A DNA stretch of 64,000 nt from Acidobacteriota bacterium (lineage in GTDB: Bacteria > Acidobacteriota > Thermoanaerobaculia > UBA5066), in assembly GCA_029781975.1 (NCBI GenBank), contig JAKOVQ010000016.1, positions 186,001 through 250,000 on the forward strand, written 5' to 3'. The stretch's first letter is position 1. Each line of letters starts with the position of its first letter. The notes below the pieces were generated by a model that saw nothing but the letters and a program-made list of their open reading frames with translations, was not told the origin of the DNA and did no database searches. Both the position numbers and the translations under genes were made by a program. This document shows, piece by piece, positions 1 to 12,492 of the stretch.

Positions 1-429
1 GTCCACGCCGGGGAGTGGGCCGGCCCCGAGTCCGTGGCCCAGGCCCTCGACGCGCTCCGCCCCGTCCGGATCGCCCACGGGATCCGGGCTGCCGAGGACC
101 CCGCTCTGGTCCGGCGCCTCGCGCGGCTCGGCACCTTCCTGGACGTCTGCCTCGCCTCCAACGCCGCGACCGGCGCCGTCGCCGACCCGTCGCGCCACCC
201 CGTCCGGCGGCTCCTCGCCGCCGGGGTCCGGGTGACGCTCTCCACCGACGACCCGGGGCTCTTCGGGACCACCCTCCTCGGCGAGTACCGGCGGCTCGCC
301 CGCCTGGGCGCGGGGGTTGGCGAGCTGCGGGCGGTGGCGGCGCACGCGCGTGCGGCCGCGCTGGTCGGCGGACCTTCGCGTCACGGCTCGGCGGGCGGCT
401 CCGGGAGAGCGGCCAGGACGCGCTCGTAG
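1..429 (+). CDS. Adenosine deaminase, C-terminal part (truncated by window start)
   Basis: Frame 1 reads VHAGEW...RIAHGI...LDVCLASNAATGAV...HPVRRLLAAGVRVTLSTDDPGLFGTTLLGEYRRLA, matching the ADA C-terminal motifs (HGI, SN, HP, TDDP). Confidence 0.85.
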   Translation, partial: VHAGEWAGPESVAQALDALRPVRIAHGIRAAEDPALVRRLARLGTFLDVCLASNAATGAVADPSRHPVRRLLAAGVRVTLSTDDPGLFGTTLLGEYRRLARLGAGVGELRAVAAHARAAALVGGPSRHGSAGGSGRAARTRS

Positions 430-1523
430 ATCGCCACGTACCGGCTCACCATCTCCTCCGCGGTGAAGAGCCGGGTCGCGCGCTCGCGGGAGGCCTCGGC
501 GACCACGGCGTAGCGCTGGTCGTCCAGGAGGACCCCGACGGCGGCCTCCGCCAGGCCGTCGACGTCCCCCACCTCGCGGAGGAACCCCGTCTCGCCGTCC
601 ACGACCACCTCGGGGAGGCCTCCGGCGCGGTAGCCGAGGACCGGGATGCCGCACGCCTGCGCCTCGAGGGCCGACAGGCCGAACGACTCCGAGTCCGACG
701 GCAGGAGGTAGAGGTCCGCCGCCGGGACGATCGTCTCGACCGCCGGCGTGTTCCCGACGAAGTGCGCGTGCGCCGCGATCCCCTTCCTGCGGCAGAGCTC
801 CTCGGCCGCGGGCCGGTCGGGCCCGTCTCCGACCATCAGGAGGCAGCAGGGAACGCGCTTGCGGACCCGGTCGAACACCTCCACCACGTCGAGGACGCGC
901 TTGACGGGCCGGAAGTTCGAGACGTGCAGGAGGAGCCGCGAGCCGGCGTGCGCGTAGCACCCCTCGCGTCCGCCGGCCACCGGGCGCCAGCGCTCGGGGT
1001 CGACGAAGTTCGGCACCACCTCGATCTCCTGGCGCGGCGTGAAGACCTCCTCCGTCACCTTCCGGAGGTACTGCGACACGGCCGTCACCGCGTCGGAGCG
1101 CTCGATGCCGAAGCGGGTGATCGGGAGGTACGAGCGGTCCTGCCCGACGATGGTGACGTCCGTGCCGTGGAGCGTCGTGACGACGCCGAGCCGCCGCGGG
1201 AGGAGCATCTCGCGCGCCAGGTGCGCCGAGATGGCGTGCGGCAGGGCGTAGTGCGCGTGGACGACGTCGAGCCCTTCGTGGAGCGCCACGTCGACGATCC
1301 TCGTCGCGAGGGCGAGGTCGTAGGGCGGGTAGGTGAAGAGCGGGTAGGTCGGGACCGCCACCTCGTGGTACGACACGCGCTCGGCGAAGACGTTGAGGCG
1401 CGAGGGGACGGCGTAGGTGACGAAGTGGACCTCGTGGCCGCGCCGCGCCAGCTCGTGCCCGAGCTCGGTGGCGACGACCCCGGAGCCGCCGAAGGTCGGG
1501 TAGCAGGCGATCCCGATCCGCAT
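381..1523 (-). CDS. bshA: N-acetyl-alpha-D-glucosaminyl L-malate synthase BshA (GT4 glycosyltransferase)
   Basis: MRIGIACYPTFGGSGVVATELGHELARRGHEVHFVTYAVPSRL...HAHYALPHA...LHGTDVTIVGQDRSY...VPNFVD; directly followed by bshB and bshC homologues. Confidence 0.93.
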   Translation of the reverse strand: MRIGIACYPTFGGSGVVATELGHELARRGHEVHFVTYAVPSRLNVFAERVSYHEVAVPTYPLFTYPPYDLALATRIVDVALHEGLDVVHAHYALPHAISAHLAREMLLPRRLGVVTTLHGTDVTIVGQDRSYLPITRFGIERSDAVTAVSQYLRKVTEEVFTPRQEIEVVPNFVDPERWRPVAGGREGCYAHAGSRLLLHVSNFRPVKRVLDVVEVFDRVRKRVPCCLLMVGDGPDRPAAEELCRRKGIAAHAHFVGNTPAVETIVPAADLYLLPSDSESFGLSALEAQACGIPVLGYRAGGLPEVVVDGETGFLREVGDVDGLAEAAVGVLLDDQRYAVVAEASRERATRLFTAEEMVSRYVAIYERVLAALPEPPAEP

Positions 1524-2251
1524 CAGAAGCCCGGCTCGAACCCCTCGAAGGCGGCGAGCGGGTCGGCGAGGAGGGGCGGGCGCGGCGCGACGAAGGCCTC
1601 GGCCGCGGCGACGTTCGCCAGGAGGCCGTACGCCCGGGCGCGCGCGAGGATCGCCTCGAGGAAGAGGGGCGAGGAGATGAAGGTCGAAGGCTCCTTCGAG
1701 GCGGGGTCGAAGAACTGGCTCCGGTAGGCGCGGATCGCGGCGACCTTCGTCTCGAGGGCTCCCGAGACGTCGACGAGGAACGAGGGCGCGGCGAGGTACG
1801 CCGACGGGTAGTAGACGACCTGCTGCGGCCTGTGCGGCGGCAGGCCGGTCTCGAGCGCCCGGAGCCCCGCGTAGAAGGTCGCGTCGGTGACGAGCCTCCC
1901 CGCCCGGACGTGGTCCGGGTGCCGGTCGTCCGGGAGCGGCGCGACGACGAGCCGCGGCCGGCGGCGCCGGACCACCTCGATCACGTCGAGCTCGGCCGCG
2001 CGGTCGGTCCTGAGGTTCCCGTCGCCGAGGTCGAGCCCGTCGCGGAACGACACGCCCAGGGTCCGGGCCGCCTCGGCGGCCTCGCTCGCCCGCGTCTCGG
2101 GCGTCCCCCGCGTCCCCGCCTCCCCCCGGGTCAGGTCGAGGATCGCGGTCCGGAGCCCTCTCCTCGAAAGGGTCGCGAGGAGCCCGCCGCAGCCCAGCTC
2201 CACGTCGTCGGGGTGGGCCCCGACGGCGAGGACGTCGACCGTCTCGTTCAC
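1523..2251 (-). CDS. bshB1: Bacillithiol biosynthesis deacetylase BshB (PIG-L/LmbE family)
   Basis: VNETVDVLAVGAHPDDVELGCGGLLA...PDDRHPDHVRAGRLV; GTG start at 2251 inside ORF 1523..3499; overlaps the bshC stop by 4 bp. Confidence 0.92.
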   Translation of the reverse strand: MNETVDVLAVGAHPDDVELGCGGLLATLSRRGLRTAILDLTRGEAGTRGTPETRASEAAEAARTLGVSFRDGLDLGDGNLRTDRAAELDVIEVVRRRRPRLVVAPLPDDRHPDHVRAGRLVTDATFYAGLRALETGLPPHRPQQVVYYPSAYLAAPSFLVDVSGALETKVAAIRAYRSQFFDPASKEPSTFISSPLFLEAILARARAYGLLANVAAAEAFVAPRPPLLADPLAAFEGFEPGF

Positions 2252-3840
2252 GCGTCGCCTCCTTCCCCGCCCGCCTCGACCTCGACGAGGCCGGGGGCGT
2301 CCCAGCGAACCGCTTCCTCGAGCGCCCCGACCAGCGCGCGCCGCCCCATCCGCGCGAGCCACGGGACGGGCGTGTAGATCCGCTCGGCGAGCGTCCCGTT
2401 CGGGACGACGAGGTCGGCCAGCCGCCTCACGGATCGAGCGAACGCCTCGTCCGCCCGCCCCGCGGCCGCCCGCGTCCTCTCGGCGAGCTTCCCGAAGGCG
2501 AAGCGGACGTTCTCCTCGGTCGCGTCGAGGCCCTTCCCCAGCGACGGGTCGACCGACAGGAGCCCCGACCGGACCTCCTCGAGCGAGGCGACGGCGGCGT
2601 CCCGCGCCCTCTCGAGCGCCCCGAGGAGCTCCCCGGCCCGGGCGGCGCCCCGCGCCTTCACGACGGCGTCGGGACCAGCGAGGAGCTCCTCGACCTCGAT
2701 GCCCGCCTTCGACAGGAGGCGGCGCTCCAGGGGGCCGAGGACCGCGACCATCGGCCGGAGGACCAGGACGGGCGGCACGACCCCCGCCCAGCCGAAGAGG
2801 GGGAGCGCCTGCGCCCAGTAGGCGACCTCGGCCGGCCCGAGGATGGTGGCGGCGACCGGATAGAGGACGGAGACCGCGACGGGCCGGCCGAGCGCGGAGA
2901 AGGAGGGGAGCCAGGCGCCGCTCTCGAAGCGCGCCGCGACCTCCTCCGGGGTGTAGCTCTCGTGCGGCCGCCCCTTCAGCTCGATCCGCCCGCCCGCCTC
3001 GCGCAGGAGCAGGCGCTCGCCGTCCACGCGAGCGAAGAGCGGAAGCGCTCCCGGCTCGCTGACGACCTGGAGCGGGTGACCGGCCGCCGCGAGCGCCGCC
3101 GCCCGCTCGTCGAGGAGCCGTCGGACCGTCGCGCGCTCGAGGACGATCCGGACGGCGAGCGGCACGAGCGGAGGCTTCTCGTCGGGCCGTGCCGCGTCGG
3201 CCAGGGGCTGGTCCGGGTCGTCCAGGAGCCACCGGAGCGTGTCGGCGAACGCCTCGAGGTAGGTCCTGCCGACGGTGAGGTCGCGAAGCGCCCCGAGGGC
3301 CTCGTCGTCGGCGAGGCTCCCCGCCTGGCTCCGGGCCGCCTCGAGGAGGGCGACGACGTCGGCGGAGATCCGCAGCCCCCCGACGGGGAGCCGGTTCCCC
3401 GCCAGCGCCGCGGCCTCCTCGCCCAGGTCGACGGGGCCCTCCGCCGTCGGCAGGACGAAGCGCGACACCTCCACCAGGTCGTGGTCCTCCGACGCGCACC
3501 AGAAGACGGGGGTCGCCGGCGTCCCCCGCTCCGCCAGGTCCGCGGCGAGCCCGCGGGCGGCGAGCGCCTTGACCAGCGTGAGGAGGGGCCCGGTGAAGAG
3601 GCCCACCTGCTGCCCGGTCAGGACGGCGGCCCGCGCCCCGGCCGCCAGGTCGCGGAGCGAGGCCGGCAGGTGAGGAGCCTCCCGCGGGGCGAAGCGCGCG
3701 AGGACCTCCGCCGCCCGGGCCGCGATCGTCCCGGCCGAGGCCGGCGGGCCGAGGAAGGGGGCGACCTCCGGGTCCCCCTCCGCATGGCCCCGGGGCAGGC
3801 GCGCGAGGCCCGGGAGCCTCCCGACCGGCAGCCTTCTCAC
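2248..3840 (-). CDS. bshC: Putative cysteine ligase BshC (bacillithiol biosynthesis)
   Basis: VLTGQQVGLFTGPLLTLVKALAARGLAADL...PVFWCASEDHDLVEVSRFVLP is characteristic of BshC; GTG start at 3840 preferred over the long ORF start at 3975. Confidence 0.9.
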   Translation of the reverse strand: MRRLPVGRLPGLARLPRGHAEGDPEVAPFLGPPASAGTIAARAAEVLARFAPREAPHLPASLRDLAAGARAAVLTGQQVGLFTGPLLTLVKALAARGLAADLAERGTPATPVFWCASEDHDLVEVSRFVLPTAEGPVDLGEEAAALAGNRLPVGGLRISADVVALLEAARSQAGSLADDEALGALRDLTVGRTYLEAFADTLRWLLDDPDQPLADAARPDEKPPLVPLAVRIVLERATVRRLLDERAAALAAAGHPLQVVSEPGALPLFARVDGERLLLREAGGRIELKGRPHESYTPEEVAARFESGAWLPSFSALGRPVAVSVLYPVAATILGPAEVAYWAQALPLFGWAGVVPPVLVLRPMVAVLGPLERRLLSKAGIEVEELLAGPDAVVKARGAARAGELLGALERARDAAVASLEEVRSGLLSVDPSLGKGLDATEENVRFAFGKLAERTRAAAGRADEAFARSVRRLADLVVPNGTLAERIYTPVPWLARMGRRALVGALEEAVRWDAPGLVEVEAGGEGGDA

Positions 3841-4048
3841 GAGGCCCGCGCCCCGGCGCGAAGGGCCTCGGGCTCGCCCTGCGCGAAGGCCTCGAGGACC
3901 TCCCGGGACGTCCGGGCCGACGGTCCGATTCCCATCGTGATCTCCTTGTCGGGCCGCCGGCGCACCGGATCGCATCGGCAGCGGATGGGGAGGCGCCCGC
4001 CGGCGATGATAGTCCGCGCGCCCGGCGAGCGGCCCGCGACCCGCTCCG

Positions 4049-4327
4049 CTAGAAGCCCCAGAGCGCCAGCTCGTCGATGAGCGCCGCGATCTGCGGGTGC
4101 GCCGTCAGCTCCCGGTAGAGCCAGCCGTGCCGCTCCTTCACGTCCGTCAGGCGCGCCCGTGCGGCCTCGGCGTCCTTGCGCGCCGCCGCCTCGCGCAGGC
4201 CGTCCACCGCGCCGCGCTCCTCCGCGCCGAGCCGCTCGCCCAGCCGGCTGCTCAGGTCGTCGAACGCCGCGCCGACCCGTTCGGCGTGGGTGTCGTCCGG
4301 GGCCGGGGGCTTCTCTTCGTCGGTCAT
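4049..4327 (-). CDS. Hypothetical 92-aa protein
   Basis: Complete ORF upstream of atpC; no recognised domain. Confidence 0.55.
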   Translation of the reverse strand: MTDEEKPPAPDDTHAERVGAAFDDLSSRLGERLGAEERGAVDGLREAAARKDAEAARARLTDVKERHGWLYRELTAHPQIAALIDELALWGF

Positions 4328-4334
4328 CGGGCGG

Positions 4335-4745
4335 TCACGCCTTCTCGGGCGCCGCGGCCGCGGCCAGCCGGGCGTCGGCGAAGGCGGCCTCCGCGTTGGC
4401 GTCGTCCAGCTCCTCGGAGCCGGAGACCGTCAGGCGGCGCGCCTCGGCCGCGGCCTTCTCGACCCGGGCCGCGGCCACGTCGACCGCATCGCGGGGGACC
4501 GCGTGGTCGGCCAGGACGCGGACCGCGTCGTCGGCGACCTGGACGAACCCGCCCCGGACGGCCACGCTGCCCCGGCGGCCGCCGGACGTCCAGGCGACGA
4601 TCCCCACGCCGAGGAGCGCGACGAGGGCGGCGTGGCCGGGGAGGATCCCCAGCTCGCCCCCCTCGCCCGGCAGGGTGACGGACTCCGCGGGGACGCCCTC
4701 GACGACCGAGCGCTCCGGCGTGACGACGGTGAGCGTCAGCGGCAC
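4335..4745 (-). CDS. atpC: F-type ATP synthase epsilon subunit
   Basis: MPLTLTVVTPERSVVEGVPAESVTLPGEGGELGILPGHAALVALLGVG. Confidence 0.95.
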   Translation of the reverse strand: MPLTLTVVTPERSVVEGVPAESVTLPGEGGELGILPGHAALVALLGVGIVAWTSGGRRGSVAVRGGFVQVADDAVRVLADHAVPRDAVDVAAARVEKAAAEARRLTVSGSEELDDANAEAAFADARLAAAAAPEKA

Positions 4746-4746
4746 G

Positions 4747-6192
<1,446 letters not shown>

Positions 6193-6248
6193 CTACCTCG
6201 CGAGCCCGACGGGCTGAGGATGCTGCTGCGGGACGGGGGGGGCGCCGC

Positions 6249-7121
6249 TCATTCCAGCGCCTCGGCGCCCGACACGATCTCGATCAGCTCCTTCGTGATC
6301 TTGGCCTGCCGGGCCCGGTTGTAGGTCAGGGTGAGGGAGTCGATCAGCTCGGCGGCGTTCTTCGACGCCCCCTCCATCGCCGTCATCTGCGACGCGTAGA
6401 ACGCGGCGTTCGCCTCGAGCAGGACGCGGAAGAGCTGGAACTCGAGGTTCCGCGGGAGGAGGCGCGAGAGGATCGCCTCGGCGCTCGGCTCGTAGAGCGC
6501 GTCGCCCGCGTCCGCCGCGGCCGCCGGGAGCGCGAGCGGCAGGAGGCGCCGCTGCTCGACCACCTGCGACAGGACGCTCCGGAACTCGTTGTAGACCACC
6601 CAGACCTCGTCGAAGTCGCCGGAGGTGAACCGCGTCCCGATCTCCCGGGCGATCCGGGCCGCCGTCTGGTAGTCGAAGCGCTGGAAGATCCCGGGGCGGG
6701 CGTCGACGATCGGCACCGACCGCCGCTTCCAGAAGTCGACCCCCTTGCGGCCGAGGACGACCAGGGAGACCGCCAGCTTCCTCGCGGTCAGGTCGCGGAG
6801 CAGCTGCCCGGTGGCGCGGTTCGCGTTCGTGTTCAGGGCCCCGCAGAGCCCCTTGTCGCCGGAGACGGCGACGACGAGGGCCCGCTTCGCGGGGCGCGTC
6901 TCGAGGAGCGGGTGGAGCGGCGTCCCGTCCTCGCGCGGCGCGACGCGCGTCAGGACGGCCGCGAGGGTGGCCTCCAGCGTCCGGGCGTACGGGCGCGCCG
7001 CCAGGACGCGTTCCTGGGAGCGCCGCAGCTTCGACGCGGCGACCATCTTCATCGCCTTCGTGATCTGCTGCGTGCTCTTGACGCTGCGGATCCGCCGCCG
7101 GATGTCGATCAGGTTCGCCAT
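6249..7121 (-). CDS. atpG: F-type ATP synthase gamma subunit
   Basis: MANLIDIRRRIRSVKSTQQITKAMKMVAASKLRRSQ ... LTLTYNRARQAKITKELIEIVSGAEAL. Confidence 0.98.
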   Translation of the reverse strand: MANLIDIRRRIRSVKSTQQITKAMKMVAASKLRRSQERVLAARPYARTLEATLAAVLTRVAPREDGTPLHPLLETRPAKRALVVAVSGDKGLCGALNTNANRATGQLLRDLTARKLAVSLVVLGRKGVDFWKRRSVPIVDARPGIFQRFDYQTAARIAREIGTRFTSGDFDEVWVVYNEFRSVLSQVVEQRRLLPLALPAAAADAGDALYEPSAEAILSRLLPRNLEFQLFRVLLEANAAFYASQMTAMEGASKNAAELIDSLTLTYNRARQAKITKELIEIVSGAEALE

Positions 7122-7136
7122 GGCGCCCTGCGGGGC

Positions 7137-8705
<1,569 letters not shown>

Positions 8706-8723
8706 GGTTCGTGCTCTTCTCTC

Positions 8724-9275
8724 TCAGCCGATGCGGCCGGCCCCGGCGAGGGTTTCTTTGGCCCGCTCGAGGCGGCGGGACAGGGAGGCGTCGTAGACCG
8801 AGCTGCCGACCTGGGCGACGAACCCGCCGAGGAGCGCGGGATCGACCGAGGCGACGAGGCGGACCTCGCTCTTGAGGCGGCGGGCGAGGGCGCTGCGGAG
8901 GGCGTCCGCGGCGCCCGGCGGCAGGGGCGCGGCGGATCGGACCGACGCCTCGACCACGTGCCGGTCCTCGTCGATCCGCCGACGCGCGGCCTTCAGCAGG
9001 GCGCCCAGGTCGCCGAGGCGGCCGTTGTCGTGAAGCACGACGAGGAACCGCTGGACGAGGAGGTCCCCCCCGGCCTGCCGCGCGACCTCCTCGAGGAGGG
9101 ACCGGCGGGTCTTTCGCGGGATTCCGGGGTTCCGGAGGGTCGACCGGAGCTCCTCCGTCCCCGCCAGCGCCGCGGCGACCGCGTCGAGCGCCGGGAGGAG
9201 CTTCTCCACGGCGTCGGCCGAGCCGGCCACCGAGAAGAGGGCCTCGACGTAGGGCCGGGTGGCGGACGCCCTCAC
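8724..9275 (-). CDS. atpH: F-type ATP synthase delta subunit
   Basis: VRASATRPYVEALFSVA...FLVVLHDNGRLGDLGALL...VRLVASVDPALLGGFVAQVGSSVYDASLSRRLERAKETL; GTG start at 9275. Confidence 0.92.
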   Translation of the reverse strand: MRASATRPYVEALFSVAGSADAVEKLLPALDAVAAALAGTEELRSTLRNPGIPRKTRRSLLEEVARQAGGDLLVQRFLVVLHDNGRLGDLGALLKAARRRIDEDRHVVEASVRSAAPLPPGAADALRSALARRLKSEVRLVASVDPALLGGFVAQVGSSVYDASLSRRLERAKETLAGAGRIG

Positions 9276-9844
9276 GACGGCCTCCCTTCGGCCCGGGGCT
9301 GCTCGAGGCGGACGAGCCCGTCCTTCACCAGCCGCTCCTGGTCCGCGTCGGTCAGGTGAGCCTTCAGGAGGTCTCGCGCGAGGGAGACCGCCAGCTCCGC
9401 CGCGTAGCGGGTCAGCTCGGTCCGCGCGGTCCTCGCGCGCGTCTCCATCTCGACCGCGGCACGCGCCACGATCCGGCGGGCCTCCTCTTCGGCCTGTCGC
9501 GCCGCCTCGGCCCGCTCGACCTCGGCCTGCCGGGCCGCGTGGGCCCGGACCTCCGCGAGCTCGCCCTCGAGCCGGCCGAGCCGATCCGAGAGCTCGGTCG
9601 CGATCGCCTCCGCGCGGGCACGGTCCTCCTCCGCCTTGCGGAGGGCCGCCGCGACCCCTTCCTGGCGCTGCGTGAAGAAGGTCCGGACCGGCTTCCTCAG
9701 GAGCCAGACGAGGAGGACGAGGAAGGACGCGAGGTTGAGCGCCTGCCAGACCCCCAGCGAGATGCCTGCGAACGTCGCGGGGCCGGCCTCCTCGCCCCCC
9801 GCGGCGAGGAGGAGCATGGCCGCCGGGATTCCCCGGGCCGTCAC
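9272..9844 (-). CDS. atpF: F-type ATP synthase subunit b
   Basis: N-terminal TM followed by a long amphipathic coiled coil (LNLASFLVLLVWLLRKPVRTFFTQRQ); 4-bp overlap with atpH. Confidence 0.9.
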   Translation of the reverse strand: MTARGIPAAMLLLAAGGEEAGPATFAGISLGVWQALNLASFLVLLVWLLRKPVRTFFTQRQEGVAAALRKAEEDRARAEAIATELSDRLGRLEGELAEVRAHAARQAEVERAEAARQAEEEARRIVARAAVEMETRARTARTELTRYAAELAVSLARDLLKAHLTDADQERLVKDGLVRLEQPRAEGRPS

Positions 9845-10269
9845 GCCACCCTCCGGCCGAGGAGGGTGCTCGCCAGCTCGGCGGCCGTGGAACGGGCGTC
9901 GGCGGCCAGCTGCGTCCGCGCCGCCGTCGCGGCGGCGTCCAGCTCGGCCTGGGCCTGGTCGGCGGCCCTGCGGGCATCCGCGCGGGCGGCGTCCAGGAGC
10001 TCCTGGCGGCGGGCCGCGGCCTCCGCGCGGGCGGCCTCGCGCTGGGAGAGCGCCTCGCGGCGGGCGTCCAGAAGGCGGCGGTCCACGTCGGCGAGGACCT
10101 CGGCCTGCCGGTCGAGCGCCCCCTGGAGGGCTGTCGCGGCGGCGACGACGGTTTTCTCCCGCTCGCCGAGGACCTCGCCGAGCGGCTTGAAGACCGTGGC
10201 CTTCAGGACGTGATAGGTCGCCCAGAAGACAGCCAGGGCGATGAGGAGAGACAGGTCAGGTAGCTGCAT
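9841..10269 (-). CDS. Second F-type ATP synthase b-like subunit (b')
   Basis: MQLPDLSLLIALAVFWATYHVLKATVFKPLGEVLGEREKTV plus coiled coil; 4-bp overlap with the b gene. Confidence 0.85.
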   Translation of the reverse strand: MQLPDLSLLIALAVFWATYHVLKATVFKPLGEVLGEREKTVVAAATALQGALDRQAEVLADVDRRLLDARREALSQREAARAEAAARRQELLDAARADARRAADQAQAELDAAATAARTQLAADARSTAAELASTLLGRRVA

Positions 10270-10367
10270 CGATCGTACCGCCGTCGAGAGGGCGGACCGG
10301 CACCCGGCCCGGGGACGCCGATGAGATGAGACGAAGCCGGGGGCGGAGGCTCCGCACGGGAAGCTTG

Positions 10368-10396
10368 CTTATGCCACAGAGGACCGAGGGGGTCAA
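10368..10396 (-). promoter_or_regulatory. Putative sigma70-type promoter of the atp operon
   Basis: Minus strand reads TTGACC - 17 nt - CATAAG about 100 bp upstream of the first atp gene. Confidence 0.55.
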
Positions 10397-10469
10397 CCGC
10401 GGCTCCGTTCGGCGCGCCTTCCTGCTGCGCTGACCGGCCTTCTGCCGGGCGGACGGGCTACGATGCGGC

Positions 10470-11186
10470 GTGCATCCTCCATCTCGGATAATCGATAGGT
10501 TGATAACCGGTTTCCGCGAGGCCTCGGGACTCTGGACCGCGGCGGCGGACCGGACCCTTCCCGGGGACCTGGCCTGCCGCCCCGGGTGCTTCGGCTGCTG
10601 CATCGGGCTCTTCGAGATCTCGCTTCCCGAGGCTGCCCTCGTGCGCGCCGGCGTCGAGCGTCTCCCCGAGGCGGAGAGGGCCGACGTCCTCGCCCGGTCC
10701 GTCCGGATCCTCGAGGAAAGCCTGCCCGCGTTTCCAGGAGACCCCCGCCGCGGGGTCCTCGACCCGGAGAGGACCGAGGAGGAGGACGACCGCTACTTCG
10801 AGGTGGTGGCCGACCGGGCGTGCCCGATGCTCGAGATGCCCTCGGGGCGATGCCGGATCTACGAGGAGCGTCCGGTCACCTGCCGCACGTACGGCGTCGC
10901 CTGGACGAGGGACGGGGAGCGGATTCACCCCCCGTGCGACCTCAACCTCGTCGGGGCCACGGTCGAGCGGCAGGTGGTGTGCGGGATCGACGTCTCGACC
11001 CTCGACGAGCACCCGGAGGAGGAGACCGCCCTCGCCGCGCTCTGGAACCTGCCGCGGGGCGCCGAGACGACGGTGGCCCACGCCGTCGCCGGCTCCGCGT
11101 TCGGCCCGCTCCGCGCGCCGGGGGGCGGGGAACGCACCGCGGCGGGGCCGTGCGGTGACGAGGAGGGTCCGGCTCCAACCCGCTGA
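10470..11186 (+). CDS. YkgJ-type cysteine cluster protein (putative zinc/iron-binding)
   Basis: CRPGCFGCC N-terminal cluster plus CPML...GRCRIYEERPVTCRTYGV. Confidence 0.85.
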   Translation: MHPPSRIIDRLITGFREASGLWTAAADRTLPGDLACRPGCFGCCIGLFEISLPEAALVRAGVERLPEAERADVLARSVRILEESLPAFPGDPRRGVLDPERTEEEDDRYFEVVADRACPMLEMPSGRCRIYEERPVTCRTYGVAWTRDGERIHPPCDLNLVGATVERQVVCGIDVSTLDEHPEEETALAALWNLPRGAETTVAHAVAGSAFGPLRAPGGGERTAAGPCGDEEGPAPTR

Positions 11187-11242
11187 AGGGGCCCCCTCCT
11201 TCGGGTCTCCTCGGGTCGCTCCGGGTTCCTGCGCGGTCCGGG

Positions 11243-11620
11243 CTACGGGGCCGTCGGTGCCTCGGCCGGGGCCTTGCCGACCTGCGGGCCGGTCTCGACG
11301 GGCCCCTGGATGATGGCGCCCTCCTCGACGGTGAGGGCCGGGGTGTGGAGCTCGGCCTGGACGCGCGCCCCGGCGTGGACCTCGATCCGCTCGGTCGCGA
11401 AGACGACTCCCCGGACGGTCCCCGAGACGGCGAGCCTCGCCACCCGGATCTCCCCCTCCACGACCGCTCCGTCGCCGACGACCAGCTCCCGCGGCGAGAT
11501 CACGGTCCCCTTGAGGATGCCGTCGATCCGGAACGTGTCGTCGAACTCGAGCTTTCCCTCGAACCGGGCCCCGCGGTCGAGGAACCCGTTCAGGACGACG
11601 GCCTTCGCCTTGCCGATCAC
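11243..11620 (-). CDS. Bactofilin (polymer-forming cytoskeletal protein)
   Basis: FEGKLEFDDTFRIDGILKGTVISPRELVVGDGAVVEGEIRVARLAVSGTVRGVVFATERIEVHAGARVQAELHTPALTVEEGAIIQG beta-helix repeats. Confidence 0.93.
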   Translation of the reverse strand: MIGKAKAVVLNGFLDRGARFEGKLEFDDTFRIDGILKGTVISPRELVVGDGAVVEGEIRVARLAVSGTVRGVVFATERIEVHAGARVQAELHTPALTVEEGAIIQGPVETGPQVGKAPAEAPTAP

Positions 11621-12492
11621 TCGCTCCCCTTCACGAAGCGCTCGAAGAGGCCGATGAGCTGCTCCTCCGAGTAGAAGGCGATCCGGACCTCGCCCCCCTT
11701 CCGCTTCCTCCGGATCTCCACCTTGGTCCCGAGAGACCGCGCGAGCCGCCGCTCGGCGTCGCGCGTGTCGGGGTCGCTCTCCGGCGGGGGCACGCGCTTC
11801 TTCGGCTCCGAGGCGCCGGCCATCTCGGCGGCCCGCGCCTCCGTGGCCCGGACCGTCAGCCCCCGCCGGAGGACCTCCGCTGCCAGGGCCTCCTGGTCGG
11901 CCGCCGACGTCAGCGCGAGGAGCGCGCGGGCGTGTCCCGCCGTGAGGAGCCCGTCCTCGAGCTGTGTCCGGACCTGCGCCGGGAGCTTGAGGAGGCGGAT
12001 GGCGTTGGCGACCGTTGCCCGGTCCTTGCCGACCCGGTCGGCGATGGCCTCCTGCGTCAGGCCGAACTGGTCCTTGAGGTGATGGTAGGCCTCCGCCTCC
12101 TCCAAGGCCGTCAGGTCGCGCCGCTGGACGTTCTCGACGAGCGCCAGGAGGAGATGGTCCCTGTCCTCGAGCCCCTCGCGGACCAGGACCGGGACGCGGA
12201 GGAGGCCGGCCAGGCGGGCCGCGCGCGCGCGCCTCTCGCCGGCGATGATCCTGTAGCGGTCCCCGTCGCGCGACGCCAGGATCGGCTGGAGGACCCCGGT
12301 CTCGCGGATCGACCGGGCCAGCTCCTCCAGCCCCTCGTCGTCGAAGCGGCGGCGGGGCTGTCTCCGGTTCGCCTCGAGGTGATCGAGGTCCACGAGGACC
12401 ACCCCCGGCCCCGGGCGGGACTCCCCCTCCCCGCCCGGGCGGGAGGGGATCAGCGCGGAGAGCCCTCGGCCCAGGACCGGCTTCTTCGTCAC
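11617..12492 (-). CDS. parB: Chromosome partitioning protein ParB
   Basis: LGRGLSALIP...NRRQPRRRFDDEGLEELARSIRETGVLQPIL...YRIIAGERRARAARLAG...LVENVQRRDLTALEEAEAY; GTG start at 12492. Confidence 0.97.
   Translation of the reverse strand: MTKKPVLGRGLSALIPSRPGGEGESRPGPGVVLVDLDHLEANRRQPRRRFDDEGLEELARSIRETGVLQPILASRDGDRYRIIAGERRARAARLAGLLRVPVLVREGLEDRDHLLLALVENVQRRDLTALEEAEAYHHLKDQFGLTQEAIADRVGKDRATVANAIRLLKLPAQVRTQLEDGLLTAGHARALLALTSAADQEALAAEVLRRGLTVRATEARAAEMAGASEPKKRVPPPESDPDTRDAERRLARSLGTKVEIRRKRKGGEVRIAFYSEEQLIGLFERFVKGSE

Noticed and set aside
15-1727. 570-aa plus-strand ORF
   Set aside because: Antisense to bshA; no recognisable motifs.
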